Source: Acidimicrobiaceae bacterium (GTDB taxonomy: Bacteria > Actinomycetota > Acidimicrobiia > Acidimicrobiales > RAAP-2). From it: DNA of 45,022 nt. The position numbers and the translations under genes are program-made. The first letter of the stretch is position 1, and every line of letters begins with the position of its first letter. The DNA lies in NCBI GenBank assembly GCA_003141095.1, contig PLKM01000036.1, positions 1 to 45,022 of the forward strand, in the 5' to 3' direction. The notes under the pieces were generated by a model that made no database searches, was not told where the DNA came from, and saw only the letters and a list, made by a program, of their open reading frames with translations. Below are positions 34,958-43,684 of the stretch, piece by piece.

Positions 34958-35277
34958 TTGCCTCGTCGGACCTACCAATCAGGTCGTTCGAGTTCGGGTG
35001 ATGCGAATGACCACGTCAGAAATACCTTGACGGCGCCAGCGTGGCGCAACCGGTCGATTTCCTCGGCGGCGTACGCACGAGACCGTCGACACGCCGAACG
35101 TTCGTCGATCCACCCTTCGCCTGCTTGATGCGACCTCGACAATTTGTGGGCGAGTTGTGACGAGCGAGAGCGCCAGAAGCGCCAACACGCCTACAGTGCA
35201 GTCACGTCCAAGGACTCCTATGGACAGTGAATCGCAGTGGGAACAGTGCTTTAGGCAACCACCTACCGGATAATTCG
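34958..35277. other. Intergenic stretch without a recognisable gene
   Basis: About 320 bases between the sodN terminator and the promoter of the secreted protein. It holds a perfect hairpin, GCGCCA-GCG-TGGCGC, at 35033-35047 without a T-tract. Short frames on the minus strand look like chance, and I saw no RNA gene. Confidence 0.4.
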
Positions 35278-35283
35278 TAGGGT
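35278..35283 (+). promoter_or_regulatory. Putative -10 hexamer TAGGGT of a leaderless secreted-protein transcript
   Basis: TAGGGT, TAGCCC, GTG: six bases separate the hexamer from GTG at 35290. This favours 35290 over the in-frame GTG codons at 35302 and 35311, although the latter has a possible AAGGTGG Shine-Dalgarno. Confidence 0.5.
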
Positions 35284-35289
35284 TAGCCC

Positions 35290-36576
35290 GTGCGTGGCAA
35301 GGTGGTCGAAGTGACGTTTCTCGTGAGAACCCGAAAATGGACCGCTACTGCTGCGCTGGTCGTCGGCTCTCTCGCGGGGCTCGCGGTCTCCACCGCGACC
35401 GCGCAGGCCACCACCTATCCCGTGCTGGTGAATCCGAGCGCGAACATCAGCCCCACGCCGAACTTCCTCGCCAGCGGCGAATGCGTCGGCACCAACGGAA
35501 GGTACACCTGTCCCAACCCTTGCGTGTCCGCCGGCGTGACCTGGCCCACGTTCGATAACGGCCCTTCGTGCGGAGCGTACGTGTTCTCCGCCATCGACAA
35601 CGCACGCGCGCAGCTCGGCGAACCGGCGCTGGTGCTGCCGTCCAACTGGTACGGCCTCTCCGTTGATCAACAACTCTTCGTGATCGCCGACATGGAACGG
35701 GTCTCGCTGGGCTATCCGGCGTACCTCGGACTGAACAGCGCGCTCAGCAGCGAAGCGCAGAGCGCGGCGACCCTCAACCAAGACCCCGGTCCGGCGGCTG
35801 GATTCGCGATCGGCGAAAGTCCGAACGGCTCCCAGGGCCTCGGAGGAGCGTGGTCCGACGGGTCCAACGTGCTCATGGCCGACTTCGGGTGGATGTACGA
35901 CGATGGCTGGGGCGGTAGTGCCGCCACGACCTTCAACCTCGACTGCGGCTCGGCGACCGACCCGGGGTGCTGGGGCCACCGCGAGGAGCTCTTGGGCGGG
36001 TCCCCCCAGGCCGGCGATGGCGTGGGACTCGGCTGCACCACCTGCGAGATGGGAACCGGCTACGCCGTGGTGAAGGGACAGTCGTCCTACGTCGACCTGT
36101 TGGAGCTGCCCGCCGGCGCGCCACCGACGATGACGTTCACCTGGGCCAGCGAACTGCCCTTCTTCGCCGCCGGACTGCCCTACGTCCCCACGCCGTCGAC
36201 GCCGACCACCACGCTCGCACCGACCACCACGCTCGCACCGACCGTGACGCCGACGACCTCTCCCGTGCGCGTGACGGCACAGCCCGAGCTAACCGTGAAG
36301 GTACTGGTGTTCAATCCCACCACCGAGAAGATCCGCTGGTCGAGCCGCGCTGCGACTCCCCTCACCAAGTTGACACTCGTCACGTACCGAACGTCAGCGT
36401 GCACCGTTCAGTGGCGGGTCGCCAGCTTTGCGGTAAAGCGCCGCGCGCTCTCGGGCGTCGTTACTGTGAGCGGCCGCGCGGACTTCCCGACGACGGCCAC
36501 GTATTCCACGCGCATCATCGCCACCGGGCGCGGCGTGGACGACGCCAGCAGTTGCGTGGTGCTCGGGAGGAGCTGA
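35290..36576 (+). CDS. Secreted CAP/SCP-like protein with Thr-Pro linker
   Basis: A 428-residue exported protein. A basic N-region precedes a hydrophobic signal core (AALVVGSLAGLAVSTATAQA) with a likely cleavage near Ala-Gln-Ala. The main domain, about residues 45-305, resembles an actinobacterial CAP-like family: IDNARAQLGEPALVLPSNW, QQLFVIADMERVSLG, LMADFGWMYDDGW and the core CWGHREELLGG. It has many cysteines suited to disulfides (ECVGTNGRYTCPNPC, SCGAY, DCGSATDPGCW, CTTC). A Thr-Pro-rich linker with an exact 18-base repeat leads to a C-terminal domain of about 100 residues with two cysteines. Function is unknown; CAP proteins can be adhesins, proteases or lipid binders. GTG at 35311 is an alternative start. 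Confidence 0.75.
   Translation: MRGKVVEVTFLVRTRKWTATAALVVGSLAGLAVSTATAQATTYPVLVNPSANISPTPNFLASGECVGTNGRYTCPNPCVSAGVTWPTFDNGPSCGAYVFSAIDNARAQLGEPALVLPSNWYGLSVDQQLFVIADMERVSLGYPAYLGLNSALSSEAQSAATLNQDPGPAAGFAIGESPNGSQGLGGAWSDGSNVLMADFGWMYDDGWGGSAATTFNLDCGSATDPGCWGHREELLGGSPQAGDGVGLGCTTCEMGTGYAVVKGQSSYVDLLELPAGAPPTMTFTWASELPFFAAGLPYVPTPSTPTTTLAPTTTLAPTVTPTTSPVRVTAQPELTVKVLVFNPTTEKIRWSSRAATPLTKLTLVTYRTSACTVQWRVASFAVKRRALSGVVTVSGRADFPTTATYSTRIIATGRGVDDASSCVVLGRS
36202..36237 (+). repeat. Exact 18-base tandem duplication in the linker of the secreted protein
   Basis: Two identical copies of CCGACCACCACGCTCGCA encode PTTTLA twice, and a partial third copy (CCGACCGTGACG) follows. Such in-frame repeats lengthen or shorten interdomain linkers by slippage. 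Confidence 0.9.
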
Positions 36577-36723
36577 GTCGAACAGCACCGTCGACCATTG
36601 CGAGATGGCCACGCGGGCACATGACCGAGCGACGAGAAGCCCGTGGCGACGTAGATGTCGCGTCTCGTCGAACTGCGCACGGACCTACGTGATCTAGTTC
36701 CGTCGCCGCGCGACGTCCGCTGA

Positions 36724-36912
36724 CTAAGCCAGTTCGGGGTGGGCCGGGCAGTTCGCCAACAACGGGTTGGCGATCAGTTCGGCGTCGCCAATCGACGTGT
36801 CGCAGACCTGGCACCTGCGGTAGTTGCCCACGCGTAGACGTTCCAGGGCACGATCGACCTCGTTGAGGGTGGTTTCGATGGCGAGAACGCTCTCGTTGCT
36901 GAAGTCAGACAT
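36724..36912 (-). CDS. Small DksA/TraR-type zinc-finger protein
   Basis: A 62-residue protein. An N-terminal acidic helix (VLAIETTLNEVDRALERLRVGNYRRC) leads into a zinc-finger with CQVC and a later CPAH, matching the C-terminal half of DksA/TraR proteins with one ligand changed to histidine or missing. DksA proteins act on RNA polymerase through the secondary channel, but this one lacks the long coiled-coil, so that role is doubtful. ATG at 36912 has a TAAGTT hexamer seven bases upstream that overlaps the arcC stop codon, so it may be a separate leaderless transcript, or be read with the arc operon. Confidence 0.75.
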   Translation of the reverse strand: MSDFSNESVLAIETTLNEVDRALERLRVGNYRRCQVCDTSIGDAELIANPLLANCPAHPELA

Positions 36913-36919
36913 GGCTTAA

Positions 36920-36925
36920 AACTTA
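36920..36925 (-). promoter_or_regulatory. Putative -10 hexamer TAAGTT overlapping the arcC stop codon
   Basis: The TAA of arcC is the first half of TAAGTT, followed by seven bases and the ATG of the zinc-finger gene. Spacing is one base longer than in the other leaderless candidates. Confidence 0.35.
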
Positions 36926-37849
36926 CTCGCTCGATCCCGTCGGGGACGTTGACGCCACGACAGAGGTGCCGGCCGTGCCGTTGAGCAGTTCGAGCGAGTC
37001 GTCGAACGAGCCTATGGCCGCGCGTCGACCGGTCGCCTCGACGAAACGGCACGCGGACTCCACCTTCGGGCCCATGGACCCGGCGGGGAAGTTCAATGCG
37101 CGCAGTTCGTTCACGGTCGCCGAGCGGATCGGACGCTCACTCGGCGTGCCGTAGTCGGCGAGCACCGCCGCCACGTCGGTCAACAGCAGCATGACGTGGG
37201 CGTCGGTACCGCGCGCGATCACCGCGGTGGCGAGGTCCTTGTCGATCACCGCTTCGACACCACGCAGGGCGCCGTTCGCGTCGCGGGCCACCGGTATCCC
37301 CCCGCCCCCGGCGCAGACGACGATCGTGCCCGACGCGACGAGTTCCTTGATGGTCTCGATCTCGACGACTTCCAGCGGCTCGGGCGAGGCGACGACGCGG
37401 CGCCACAGCAGGCCGTCCTGCTTTATGGTCCACTCGCTCCCGGGCGGCGAAGGGGCCTCGCCCTCGGCATAACCGCGACCCACGAATTTGGTGGGGTTCG
37501 AGAACGCGGGGTCCTTCACGTCCACGATCGTCTGGGTGACGAGTGCGACCACCCGGCGCGCGGGCAGGGCATTGGCCAACGCCTGCGCCAGCCAGTAGCC
37601 GATCATGCCCTGGGTCTGGGCCCCGAGCACGTCGAAGGGAAAGGGGTGGTCGAGCACGGGGTCGCTCGCGCTCTCGAGAGCGAGCATCCCGACCTGGGGT
37701 CCGTTGCCGTGGGTGACGATCAAGGTGTTGTTCTCGGCGACCGCGACCAGGTGCGCGACCGCGTCGAGCACGTGGTGCTCTTGGATCTCCGCCGCCGGCT
37801 TGTCACCGCGTTGCAACAGCGCGTTGCCGCCCAGAGCGGCGACGATCAG
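36923..37849 (-). CDS. arcC: Carbamate kinase, with a non-canonical start codon
   Basis: Last step of the arginine deiminase pathway: carbamoyl phosphate plus ADP gives ATP. The essential N-terminal LIVAALGGNALLQRGDK is encoded, followed by VTHGNGPQVGMLALE, GIPVARDANGALRGVEAVIDKDL and FPAGSMGPKVESACRFVE, all typical. No ATG, GTG or TTG exists between the in-frame upstream stop and a TTG at 37816, which would remove the phosphate-binding GGNA motif. The likely start is CTG at 37849 (308 residues), or ATC at 37852, which aligns with Met1 of relatives. GGGGAG inside the end of arcB is placed 5-8 bases before them. Starting within a few bases of the arcB stop suggests translational coupling. A sequencing error is the alternative. 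Confidence 0.87.
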   Translation of the reverse strand: MIVAALGGNALLQRGDKPAAEIQEHHVLDAVAHLVAVAENNTLIVTHGNGPQVGMLALESASDPVLDHPFPFDVLGAQTQGMIGYWLAQALANALPARRVVALVTQTIVDVKDPAFSNPTKFVGRGYAEGEAPSPPGSEWTIKQDGLLWRRVVASPEPLEVVEIETIKELVASGTIVVCAGGGGIPVARDANGALRGVEAVIDKDLATAVIARGTDAHVMLLLTDVAAVLADYGTPSERPIRSATVNELRALNFPAGSMGPKVESACRFVEATGRRAAIGSFDDSLELLNGTAGTSVVASTSPTGSSE

Positions 37850-37853
37850 GATC

Positions 37854-38870
37854 TCAGCTCCCCAACGTGGCGACCATCAGCGCCTTGATGGTGTGCACGC
37901 GATTCTCCGCCTGATCGAAGACGATCGACGCCGAAGACTCGAACACCTCGGTGGTCACCTCCAAGGCGCTGACGCCGTAGGTCGCGGCGAGTTCCGCGCC
38001 GACCTCGGTCTCGGTGTTGTGCAGTGCCGGCAGGCAGTGCAGGAACTTGACGTCGGGATTGCCGCTCGACGCGAGCAACCCCGCGTTCACCTGGTAGGGC
38101 AGTAACTGCTCGATGCGTTCGCCCCACGCCGCCTTCGGCTCGCCCATGGAGAGCCACACGTCGGTGTAGACGAAGTCGGCGCCGTCGACGGCCTCGCTCG
38201 GACTTTCGGTGATGGTGATTCGAGCCTTCGAGTGCTCCGCCAGCTGGCGGGCGATTCCTTGCACCTCCGCCGACGGCTGCAGGGCGCCCGGGGCGCCGAT
38301 ACGAATGTCCATACCCAGCAACGCGCCCACGACCAGGATCGAATTCGCGGTGTTGTTGCGAGCGTCGCCGACGTAGCAGAGAGCGACCTGTTCGATCGGC
38401 TTGGTCGAGTGGTCAAGGATGGTCATGACGTCGGCGAGCAGTTGCGTGGGGTGCCACTCGTCAGTGAGCCCGTTCCAGACCGGCACACCCGCGAACTCGG
38501 CCAACTTCTCCACGTCGGCGTGGGCGAAGCCGCGAAATTCGATGCCGTCGAACATTCGACCGAGCACGCGCGCGGTGTCCTTCACGGACTCCTTGTGGCC
38601 CAACTGCGTCTCGTCTGGACCCATGTAGGTCACGTGGGCGCCCTGGTCGTGGGCGCCGACCTCGAAGGCCGATCGCGTCCTCGTCGAGGTCTTCTCGAAG
38701 ATCAGCGCGATATTCCTGCCCTTCAGCTGCTTCTTCTCAGTGTCCGTCCACTTCTCCTGGCGCAGGAGACCCGCCAGGTCGACCAGGGCCAAGAACTCCT
38801 CCTTCGAGAGGTCCGTGTCCTTCAACAGGCTTCGCCCCTTGAGGTCCTTCAGGTACTTTTGCTTGCTCAT
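37854..38870 (-). CDS. arcB: Ornithine carbamoyltransferase (catabolic context)
   Basis: Interconverts citrulline plus phosphate with ornithine plus carbamoyl phosphate; 338 residues. The carbamoyl-phosphate site is [32 protein letters not shown] and the ornithine-site [10 protein letters not shown] follow; the last is the HCLP motif with the catalytic cysteine. The sequence alone does not separate catabolic ArcB from biosynthetic ArgF, but position between arcA and arcC does. ATG at 38870 shares one base with the arcA stop (TAATG). Confidence 0.94.
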   Translation of the reverse strand: MSKQKYLKDLKGRSLLKDTDLSKEEFLALVDLAGLLRQEKWTDTEKKQLKGRNIALIFEKTSTRTRSAFEVGAHDQGAHVTYMGPDETQLGHKESVKDTARVLGRMFDGIEFRGFAHADVEKLAEFAGVPVWNGLTDEWHPTQLLADVMTILDHSTKPIEQVALCYVGDARNNTANSILVVGALLGMDIRIGAPGALQPSAEVQGIARQLAEHSKARITITESPSEAVDGADFVYTDVWLSMGEPKAAWGERIEQLLPYQVNAGLLASSGNPDVKFLHCLPALHNTETEVGAELAATYGVSALEVTTEVFESSASIVFDQAENRVHTIKALMVATLGS

Positions 38871-40087
38871 TACGCTGGGTCTCTTTCGATCGGACACGTC
38901 ATGCACCGCGGGCCACCGCGGCCCCGGCCCAGTTCGCTGCCATCAATGGTGATGACTTCGATGCCGGCCCGGCGCAGCATGGTGTTCGTCGCCACGTTGC
39001 GGTCGTAACCCATGATGACACCCGGGGCGACGGCGAGGAAATTCGTCCCGTCATCCCACTGCTCGCGCTCGGCGGCTCGTTGGTCTTCGTCGGTCGAGAG
39101 CACCGTCACGTGATCGACCTTCAGCACCTGCGCCAAGGTCTCCCACAGGTCCTCGTTCTGGCTGAGCCTCAACTCGGCGGGGTCATCACCCGCGGTCACC
39201 GTCCAGCTGCGCAGGTTGCGATCGAAGTACGGGTAAAGCACGAACGTGGAGGTGTCGATCATGGTCATCACGGTGTCGAGGTGCATGAAGGCGTGGCTGT
39301 GCGGCAGCTCGATTGCGATCACCCGCGTCGCCTGGCCGGTGTCGAACAGCCGACGACAGAGGATCTCGATGGCGACCGCCGTCGTGCGCTCGCCCATTCC
39401 GATCATGACCGTCCCGTGGCCGAGGACGTGCACGTCGCCGCCCTCGAGCGTGGCCCGGTGGTGGGTCACCTCCTGGTCGAGGTAGACCTCGAACTTCTCG
39501 TCACGAAAGAGCGGATGGAACTTGTAGATGGCCCTGGTGTGCAGCGACTCGCGCTGGCGCGCGGCCATCGCCATGGGATTCACGGTCACTCCCCCGTAGA
39601 TCCAGCACGAGTTGTCGCGCTGGAAGAGGTGGTTCGGCAGTGGCGGCAGGACGAAATCGTCGCCGCGCAACTGCTCCCACGACAAACTCTTCGCGCTGAG
39701 GGGACGAAGGTCGGACTTCAAGATACCCCCGATGAGATGGTCGGAGAGCTCCGCTCCGTCGAGGTCCTCCAGGAGCTCGCGAACCGGAGCGACCAACGAG
39801 GGTCCGATCTGATCGTCGGTGCAGAGCCGGTCGAGCACGAAGGCCCGTCCTTCGTCCTCGGCGAGCACGTTACCCAAGAGTTCACCGAAGTAGTGGACCT
39901 TCACTCCCCTGTCGCGAAGCGACTGCGCGAAGGCGTCGTGCTCCTCCTTGGCCTTCTTCGCCCAGAGCACGTCGTCGAACAAGAGGCTCTCGACGTTCGA
40001 CGGTGTCAGCCTCGAGAGCTCGAGTCCCGGGCGGTGGATGATGGCTTGTCGTAGTTGGCCGACTTCTGAAGCAACATGAAACGTCAT
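38870..40087 (-). CDS. arcA: Arginine deiminase
   Basis: Hydrolyses arginine to citrulline and ammonia; 405 residues. The catalytic cysteine is Cys395 in [15 protein letters not shown]. The substrate-site motifs [10 protein letters not shown] and [16 protein letters not shown] are intact, and the N-terminal [22 protein letters not shown] is typical. ATG at 40087 follows an AGAGGAAC Shine-Dalgarno; a start six codons earlier is less likely. The 69-base gap to arcD could hold an extra promoter, but I cannot identify one. Confidence 0.96.
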   Translation of the reverse strand: MTFHVASEVGQLRQAIIHRPGLELSRLTPSNVESLLFDDVLWAKKAKEEHDAFAQSLRDRGVKVHYFGELLGNVLAEDEGRAFVLDRLCTDDQIGPSLVAPVRELLEDLDGAELSDHLIGGILKSDLRPLSAKSLSWEQLRGDDFVLPPLPNHLFQRDNSCWIYGGVTVNPMAMAARQRESLHTRAIYKFHPLFRDEKFEVYLDQEVTHHRATLEGGDVHVLGHGTVMIGMGERTTAVAIEILCRRLFDTGQATRVIAIELPHSHAFMHLDTVMTMIDTSTFVLYPYFDRNLRSWTVTAGDDPAELRLSQNEDLWETLAQVLKVDHVTVLSTDEDQRAAEREQWDDGTNFLAVAPGVIMGYDRNVATNTMLRRAGIEVITIDGSELGRGRGGPRCMTCPIERDPA

Positions 40088-40156
40088 TGCGGTTCCTCTT
40101 CTCACTTTTTTTAGACTTCGTCTCGCGAGCCGTGGAAGCTCGATCTTCCCTCGTGC

Positions 40157-41584
40157 CTACAACTCTGCGGGATTATCCACCGGTTCAGCGATCTCGCCCA
40201 AACGCTCGCGGCGAGCGTTCATGAAGGCGTAGAGCACCAGACCGATGAGCAGCACCACGAGAGCCTGATACACGACCTGATAGCCGGACGCGAACGTCAC
40301 CCACATGGAGAACAGCACGCTCGTTCCGGCGATCGCGAGGTCGCGGGCCAACCTCCACCCCTCCACGCGCCGGCGGCGCGACACGAGAAACGTCAACTGG
40401 GCAATCGCCGAGAAGAAGTACGGGATCGCCACCGTCACGACGCTCAGGTCCACCAGGTAGGTGAACACCGTCAGTCCCGAACTCGTCGAGTAGCGCCAGA
40501 ACATCAGCAGTGAGGGCAGGGCCGTGCCGACGAGAATTCCGAACCACGCGGTCCCGTTCTTGTCGGCCCAGGCGAACTGGCGGGGAAAGAGGTCATCCTG
40601 GGCGATCGCGCGCGACGTCTCGGTCACGATCAGCGTCCAGCAAATCAGGGCACCGAGGCCGGAGACCACCGCGAGCCCCGCGATGAATCTCCCGGCCCAC
40701 GCGCTGTGGGGGAACATGGTCTGAAAGGCGTTGACGAACGGCGAGCCGGTGTTCACGAGCGTGTGGTGCGCCACGAGTCCCATCACCACGGCCGTGACCA
40801 GCACGTAAAGCAATGCGCTGGCGACCGTGCCGAGCACCGACGCACGCATGACGTTCGTGCGAGGGTCGCGAACCCGCTTCGCCGAGACCGCCGCGGCCTC
40901 GACGCCGATGAAGGAGAAGAGCGCGACGCCCGCAGCGATGCCGATGGCGCTGTAGAGACTTCCGCCCGAAGCGTTGAAAGGACCGAAGTTGGCCTTCTGG
41001 ATGAAGAACCATCCGACGACACCAACGAACAGGAGCGGCAGGAACTTCAAGACCACGGTGACATTCTGAAACCACGCCATCTGGCGGACACCCGCGAGGT
41101 TGATGACCGCGGGAATCCAGAGTCCGACCATGGCGATGCCCCAGTTCTCCATGCCACTCGGGTGACTGAAGTTGAACAGCGCGTCGACGTAGAACACCCA
41201 CGAGGCGACGATCGCCGCGTTACCGGCCCACGACTGAATCCAGTAGCACCAACCAACGAGGTACCCGGCGAAGTCACCGAACTCGTGACGCGCGTACGCG
41301 TACACGCCACCATCGCTGTTGGGGATGCGCTTGGTGAGTTGACCGAACAAGACCGCCAGGAGCATCGCCCCGACCGCGATGACGGCGAGCACCACGATCC
41401 CCATGGTCCCCGCGCCCGCCAAGACCGCCGGCATCGTGAACACGCCGGTGCCGACGATGCTGCCGATCACCAGAGCCGTCGCTGACGTCAGCCCCATGGA
41501 GTGGGCTTTCGCGGAGCTCCGCTTCGAGAGCGGCAGGTCGTCGGACTCGATATTCCCGGACGACTGATCACTGACTGTCGACAT
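40157..41584 (-). CDS. arcD: APC-family amino acid permease, probable arginine/ornithine antiporter
   Basis: A 475-residue transporter with about 12 helices. The APC signature TALVIGSIVGTGVFTMPAVLA in helix 1 and AGVALFSFIGVEAAAVSAKRVRDPRTN around helix 6 match the basic amino acid/polyamine antiporter group. The role in importing arginine and exporting ornithine is inferred from its place as first gene of the arc cluster. ATG at 41584 has a strong GAGGAGG Shine-Dalgarno. Two palindromes lie just upstream. Confidence 0.88.
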   Translation of the reverse strand: MSTVSDQSSGNIESDDLPLSKRSSAKAHSMGLTSATALVIGSIVGTGVFTMPAVLAGAGTMGIVVLAVIAVGAMLLAVLFGQLTKRIPNSDGGVYAYARHEFGDFAGYLVGWCYWIQSWAGNAAIVASWVFYVDALFNFSHPSGMENWGIAMVGLWIPAVINLAGVRQMAWFQNVTVVLKFLPLLFVGVVGWFFIQKANFGPFNASGGSLYSAIGIAAGVALFSFIGVEAAAVSAKRVRDPRTNVMRASVLGTVASALLYVLVTAVVMGLVAHHTLVNTGSPFVNAFQTMFPHSAWAGRFIAGLAVVSGLGALICWTLIVTETSRAIAQDDLFPRQFAWADKNGTAWFGILVGTALPSLLMFWRYSTSSGLTVFTYLVDLSVVTVAIPYFFSAIAQLTFLVSRRRRVEGWRLARDLAIAGTSVLFSMWVTFASGYQVVYQALVVLLIGLVLYAFMNARRERLGEIAEPVDNPAEL

Positions 41585-41610
41585 GATGCCTCCTCAGTTG
41601 AGATACGGCG

Positions 41611-41626
41611 AAGGCAAGAATGCCTT
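41611..41626. promoter_or_regulatory. Inverted repeat AAGGCA-agaa-TGCCTT upstream of arcD
   Basis: Perfect six-base arms with a four-base centre, 27 bases upstream of the arcD ATG. It abuts the next palindrome at 41627-41637. Its place in the leader or promoter of the arc operon suggests an operator or an RNA hairpin. Confidence 0.45.
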
Positions 41627-41637
41627 GACAAATTGTC
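41627..41637. promoter_or_regulatory. Palindrome GACAA-A-TTGTC upstream of arcD
   Basis: An 11-base palindrome directly following the previous one, within a longer TTGACAAATTGTCTCA. It could be an operator for a repressor or activator of the arc genes. The TTGACA at 41625-41630 on the plus strand could alternatively be a -35 element toward the acyl-CoA dehydrogenase, but I see no matching -10. Confidence 0.4.
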
Positions 41638-41857
41638 TCACCGATATCTCACTTTCTCCAGGCCGCGCTAAGGTCGAAAGACCATAAATCGCGCCAATAA
41701 TCAGGGTTTAGATTCGATTTCGATGATGGAGGCAACGGCTGAAAGCGACGCAGATTTCTCGTCACCGAATCGGCGCAGTTACGCCACCTCGAATTCACGC
41801 GTTGCGTCAAGTTGTGGTAACCCTGCGAACTAGGAATAGATGTACGAGGAGGCCACT

Positions 41858-43606
41858 GTGGCACAGCCAGGACGCGATGAACTTATCCGGTGGAGGGCGT
41901 CCAAGCCCTCCAACTTCTTCACGGCGCTGCCCGATCTCGTCTCGATCATGGAGTTGCGCATGGGCCGTTCACCGTCGCCCTCGCTGATCGAAAAGCTCAG
42001 TACCTTCGGTGAGACCGTCGCCACCGTCATCGAGCCTGCGGTGCAGATTCTCGAGCGCAACCGGGAGTTCCCGAAGCTTCGCCCCTACGACGAGCTCGGC
42101 CAGCACATCGACGAGATCGAGTTTCACCCCACGCAGTACGACGCGGCACGCGCCGCCTGGGGATCGGGAATCCTCGCGACCACACTCGACTTCGACGGGG
42201 CCTTCGAACTCGCGGCGCAGTTCCTTCTTCTCTCCCACGTCGGCGAAGGTGGTCAGGGCTGCCCGGTTGTCTGCACCGCAGGACTTCGCCGCGCCATCGA
42301 GCACCGCGCCAGCGACGAACTGAAGGAACGCTACCTTTCGAGACTCACCTCGACCGACGCCGCCCTCGCCCTGCGAGGTTCGCAGTTCCTCACCGAGGTC
42401 CAAGGTGGATCGGACGTGGGCGCCAATGTCGTCGAGGCAACTGCCGATGCGCACGTCGCCGGCGCGTGGAGAATCACCGGCGAGAAGTGGTTCTGCTCGG
42501 TCGCCGACGCCGATCTCTTCGCCGTCACCGCTCGGCCCGCCGGCGCCGATCCGGGTACCAAGGGACTCGCCTGTTTCGTCATTCCCCGGACCCTCGACGG
42601 GGCGACCCCCAACGGCTTTCGCCTCAGGCGGCTGAAGGACAAGCTCGGTACCCGCGCCCTCGCGTCAGCGGAGATCGACTTCGACAACGCACTCGCGTGG
42701 CCGATTGGAGAGCTGCACGACGGATTCAAGATCGCCGTCACTGAGCTTCTCAACACCTCTCGATGGCTGAACGCCATCGGCTCCACCGGCATCATGTGCC
42801 GCGCGTACCTCGAGGCGTCGACCTTCGCCCAGCATCGTGAGGCCTTCGGTTCGCCTATCGTCTCGTTCCCCACAGTTCGCGAGCAACTCGCGCTCATGAA
42901 GACCGAGGCGGCCGCGTCGCTGGCGTCAACCTTCGCCCTCACCGAGCTCGTCGCCAAAATCGACGGCGGGGTCGCGACGGAGAGCGACATCGCGATCCAC
43001 CGCTTCCTGGTGAACGCCAACAAGTACGTCACGTCCATCACCGCGTCGGACATCGTGCACCGCGCAATCGAGGTGCTCGGCGGCAACGGCACCATTGAAG
43101 ACTTCTCCCCCCTGCCGCGCCTCTACCGCGACGCCGTTGTCTTTGAGAGTTGGGAAGGCACGCACAATGTGCTCTGCGCCCAGGTGTACCGGGACTGTGC
43201 GCGATTGGGCTTGGTGGATCACGTCGTCACGTGGGTCGAGAACGAACTCGCCCAACTGGACCATCCCGATGGCAAGAATCCAACCCAGGTGCTGCTCTCG
43301 CTGGGTGACCTGCAACCACGACTCACCCGATCGTTCGAGGACCCGGAGTACTCGGCGCAACATTTTCGCCGCCAACTCACGGCGCTCATGGACATCATTC
43401 AAGCCACGTGCCTCTTGCGAGAAGCGAACCAGTCAACAGCGAGTTCGGAGAAGACGGCCATTGCCAAACTCTTCATCAAGTATCACCTCGCCGCGCAAAA
43501 GCCCATCGGGGAGCCTTCGTGGACGAAGTTCATCGATCAGGCGCTCGGCGCAGATCTCGCACCATGGCAGACGTCAGCGGACCCCGGTAGCCAAAAGGCG
43601 GAGTAA
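41858..43606 (+). CDS. AidB-like acyl-CoA dehydrogenase
   Basis: FAD-dependent acyl-CoA dehydrogenase superfamily member, 582 residues, longer than the usual 380-400. The extended N-terminal domain and the motif VVFESWEGTHNVLCAQV near the active site are characteristic of the AidB subgroup. FLTEVQGGSDVGANV, WFCSVADADLFAVTARP, KLGTRALASAEIDF and EVLGGNGTIEDFSPLPRLYRD are standard flavin and substrate motifs. E. coli AidB binds DNA and is induced by alkylation; whether this protein does so is unknown. I chose GTG at 41858 because a strong GAGGAGG (41846-41852) precedes it by five bases; ATG at 41840 is the alternative. Confidence 0.88.
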   Translation: MAQPGRDELIRWRASKPSNFFTALPDLVSIMELRMGRSPSPSLIEKLSTFGETVATVIEPAVQILERNREFPKLRPYDELGQHIDEIEFHPTQYDAARAAWGSGILATTLDFDGAFELAAQFLLLSHVGEGGQGCPVVCTAGLRRAIEHRASDELKERYLSRLTSTDAALALRGSQFLTEVQGGSDVGANVVEATADAHVAGAWRITGEKWFCSVADADLFAVTARPAGADPGTKGLACFVIPRTLDGATPNGFRLRRLKDKLGTRALASAEIDFDNALAWPIGELHDGFKIAVTELLNTSRWLNAIGSTGIMCRAYLEASTFAQHREAFGSPIVSFPTVREQLALMKTEAAASLASTFALTELVAKIDGGVATESDIAIHRFLVNANKYVTSITASDIVHRAIEVLGGNGTIEDFSPLPRLYRDAVVFESWEGTHNVLCAQVYRDCARLGLVDHVVTWVENELAQLDHPDGKNPTQVLLSLGDLQPRLTRSFEDPEYSAQHFRRQLTALMDIIQATCLLREANQSTASSEKTAIAKLFIKYHLAAQKPIGEPSWTKFIDQALGADLAPWQTSADPGSQKAE

Positions 43607-43684
43607 TCGGTTGGCCCGCGAGGACGACGCGTAGGAATCGCAGGGGTCGTCGTCGCCACCACCCGAGTGCTGTTGCTTTCCCAG

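Noticed and set aside
40103..40149. GGAAG-ctcgat-CTTCC hairpin and T-run between arcD and arcA as a terminator
   Set aside because: The T-run is on the plus strand and is not placed after the hairpin in either direction, so it cannot act as an intrinsic terminator for arcD.
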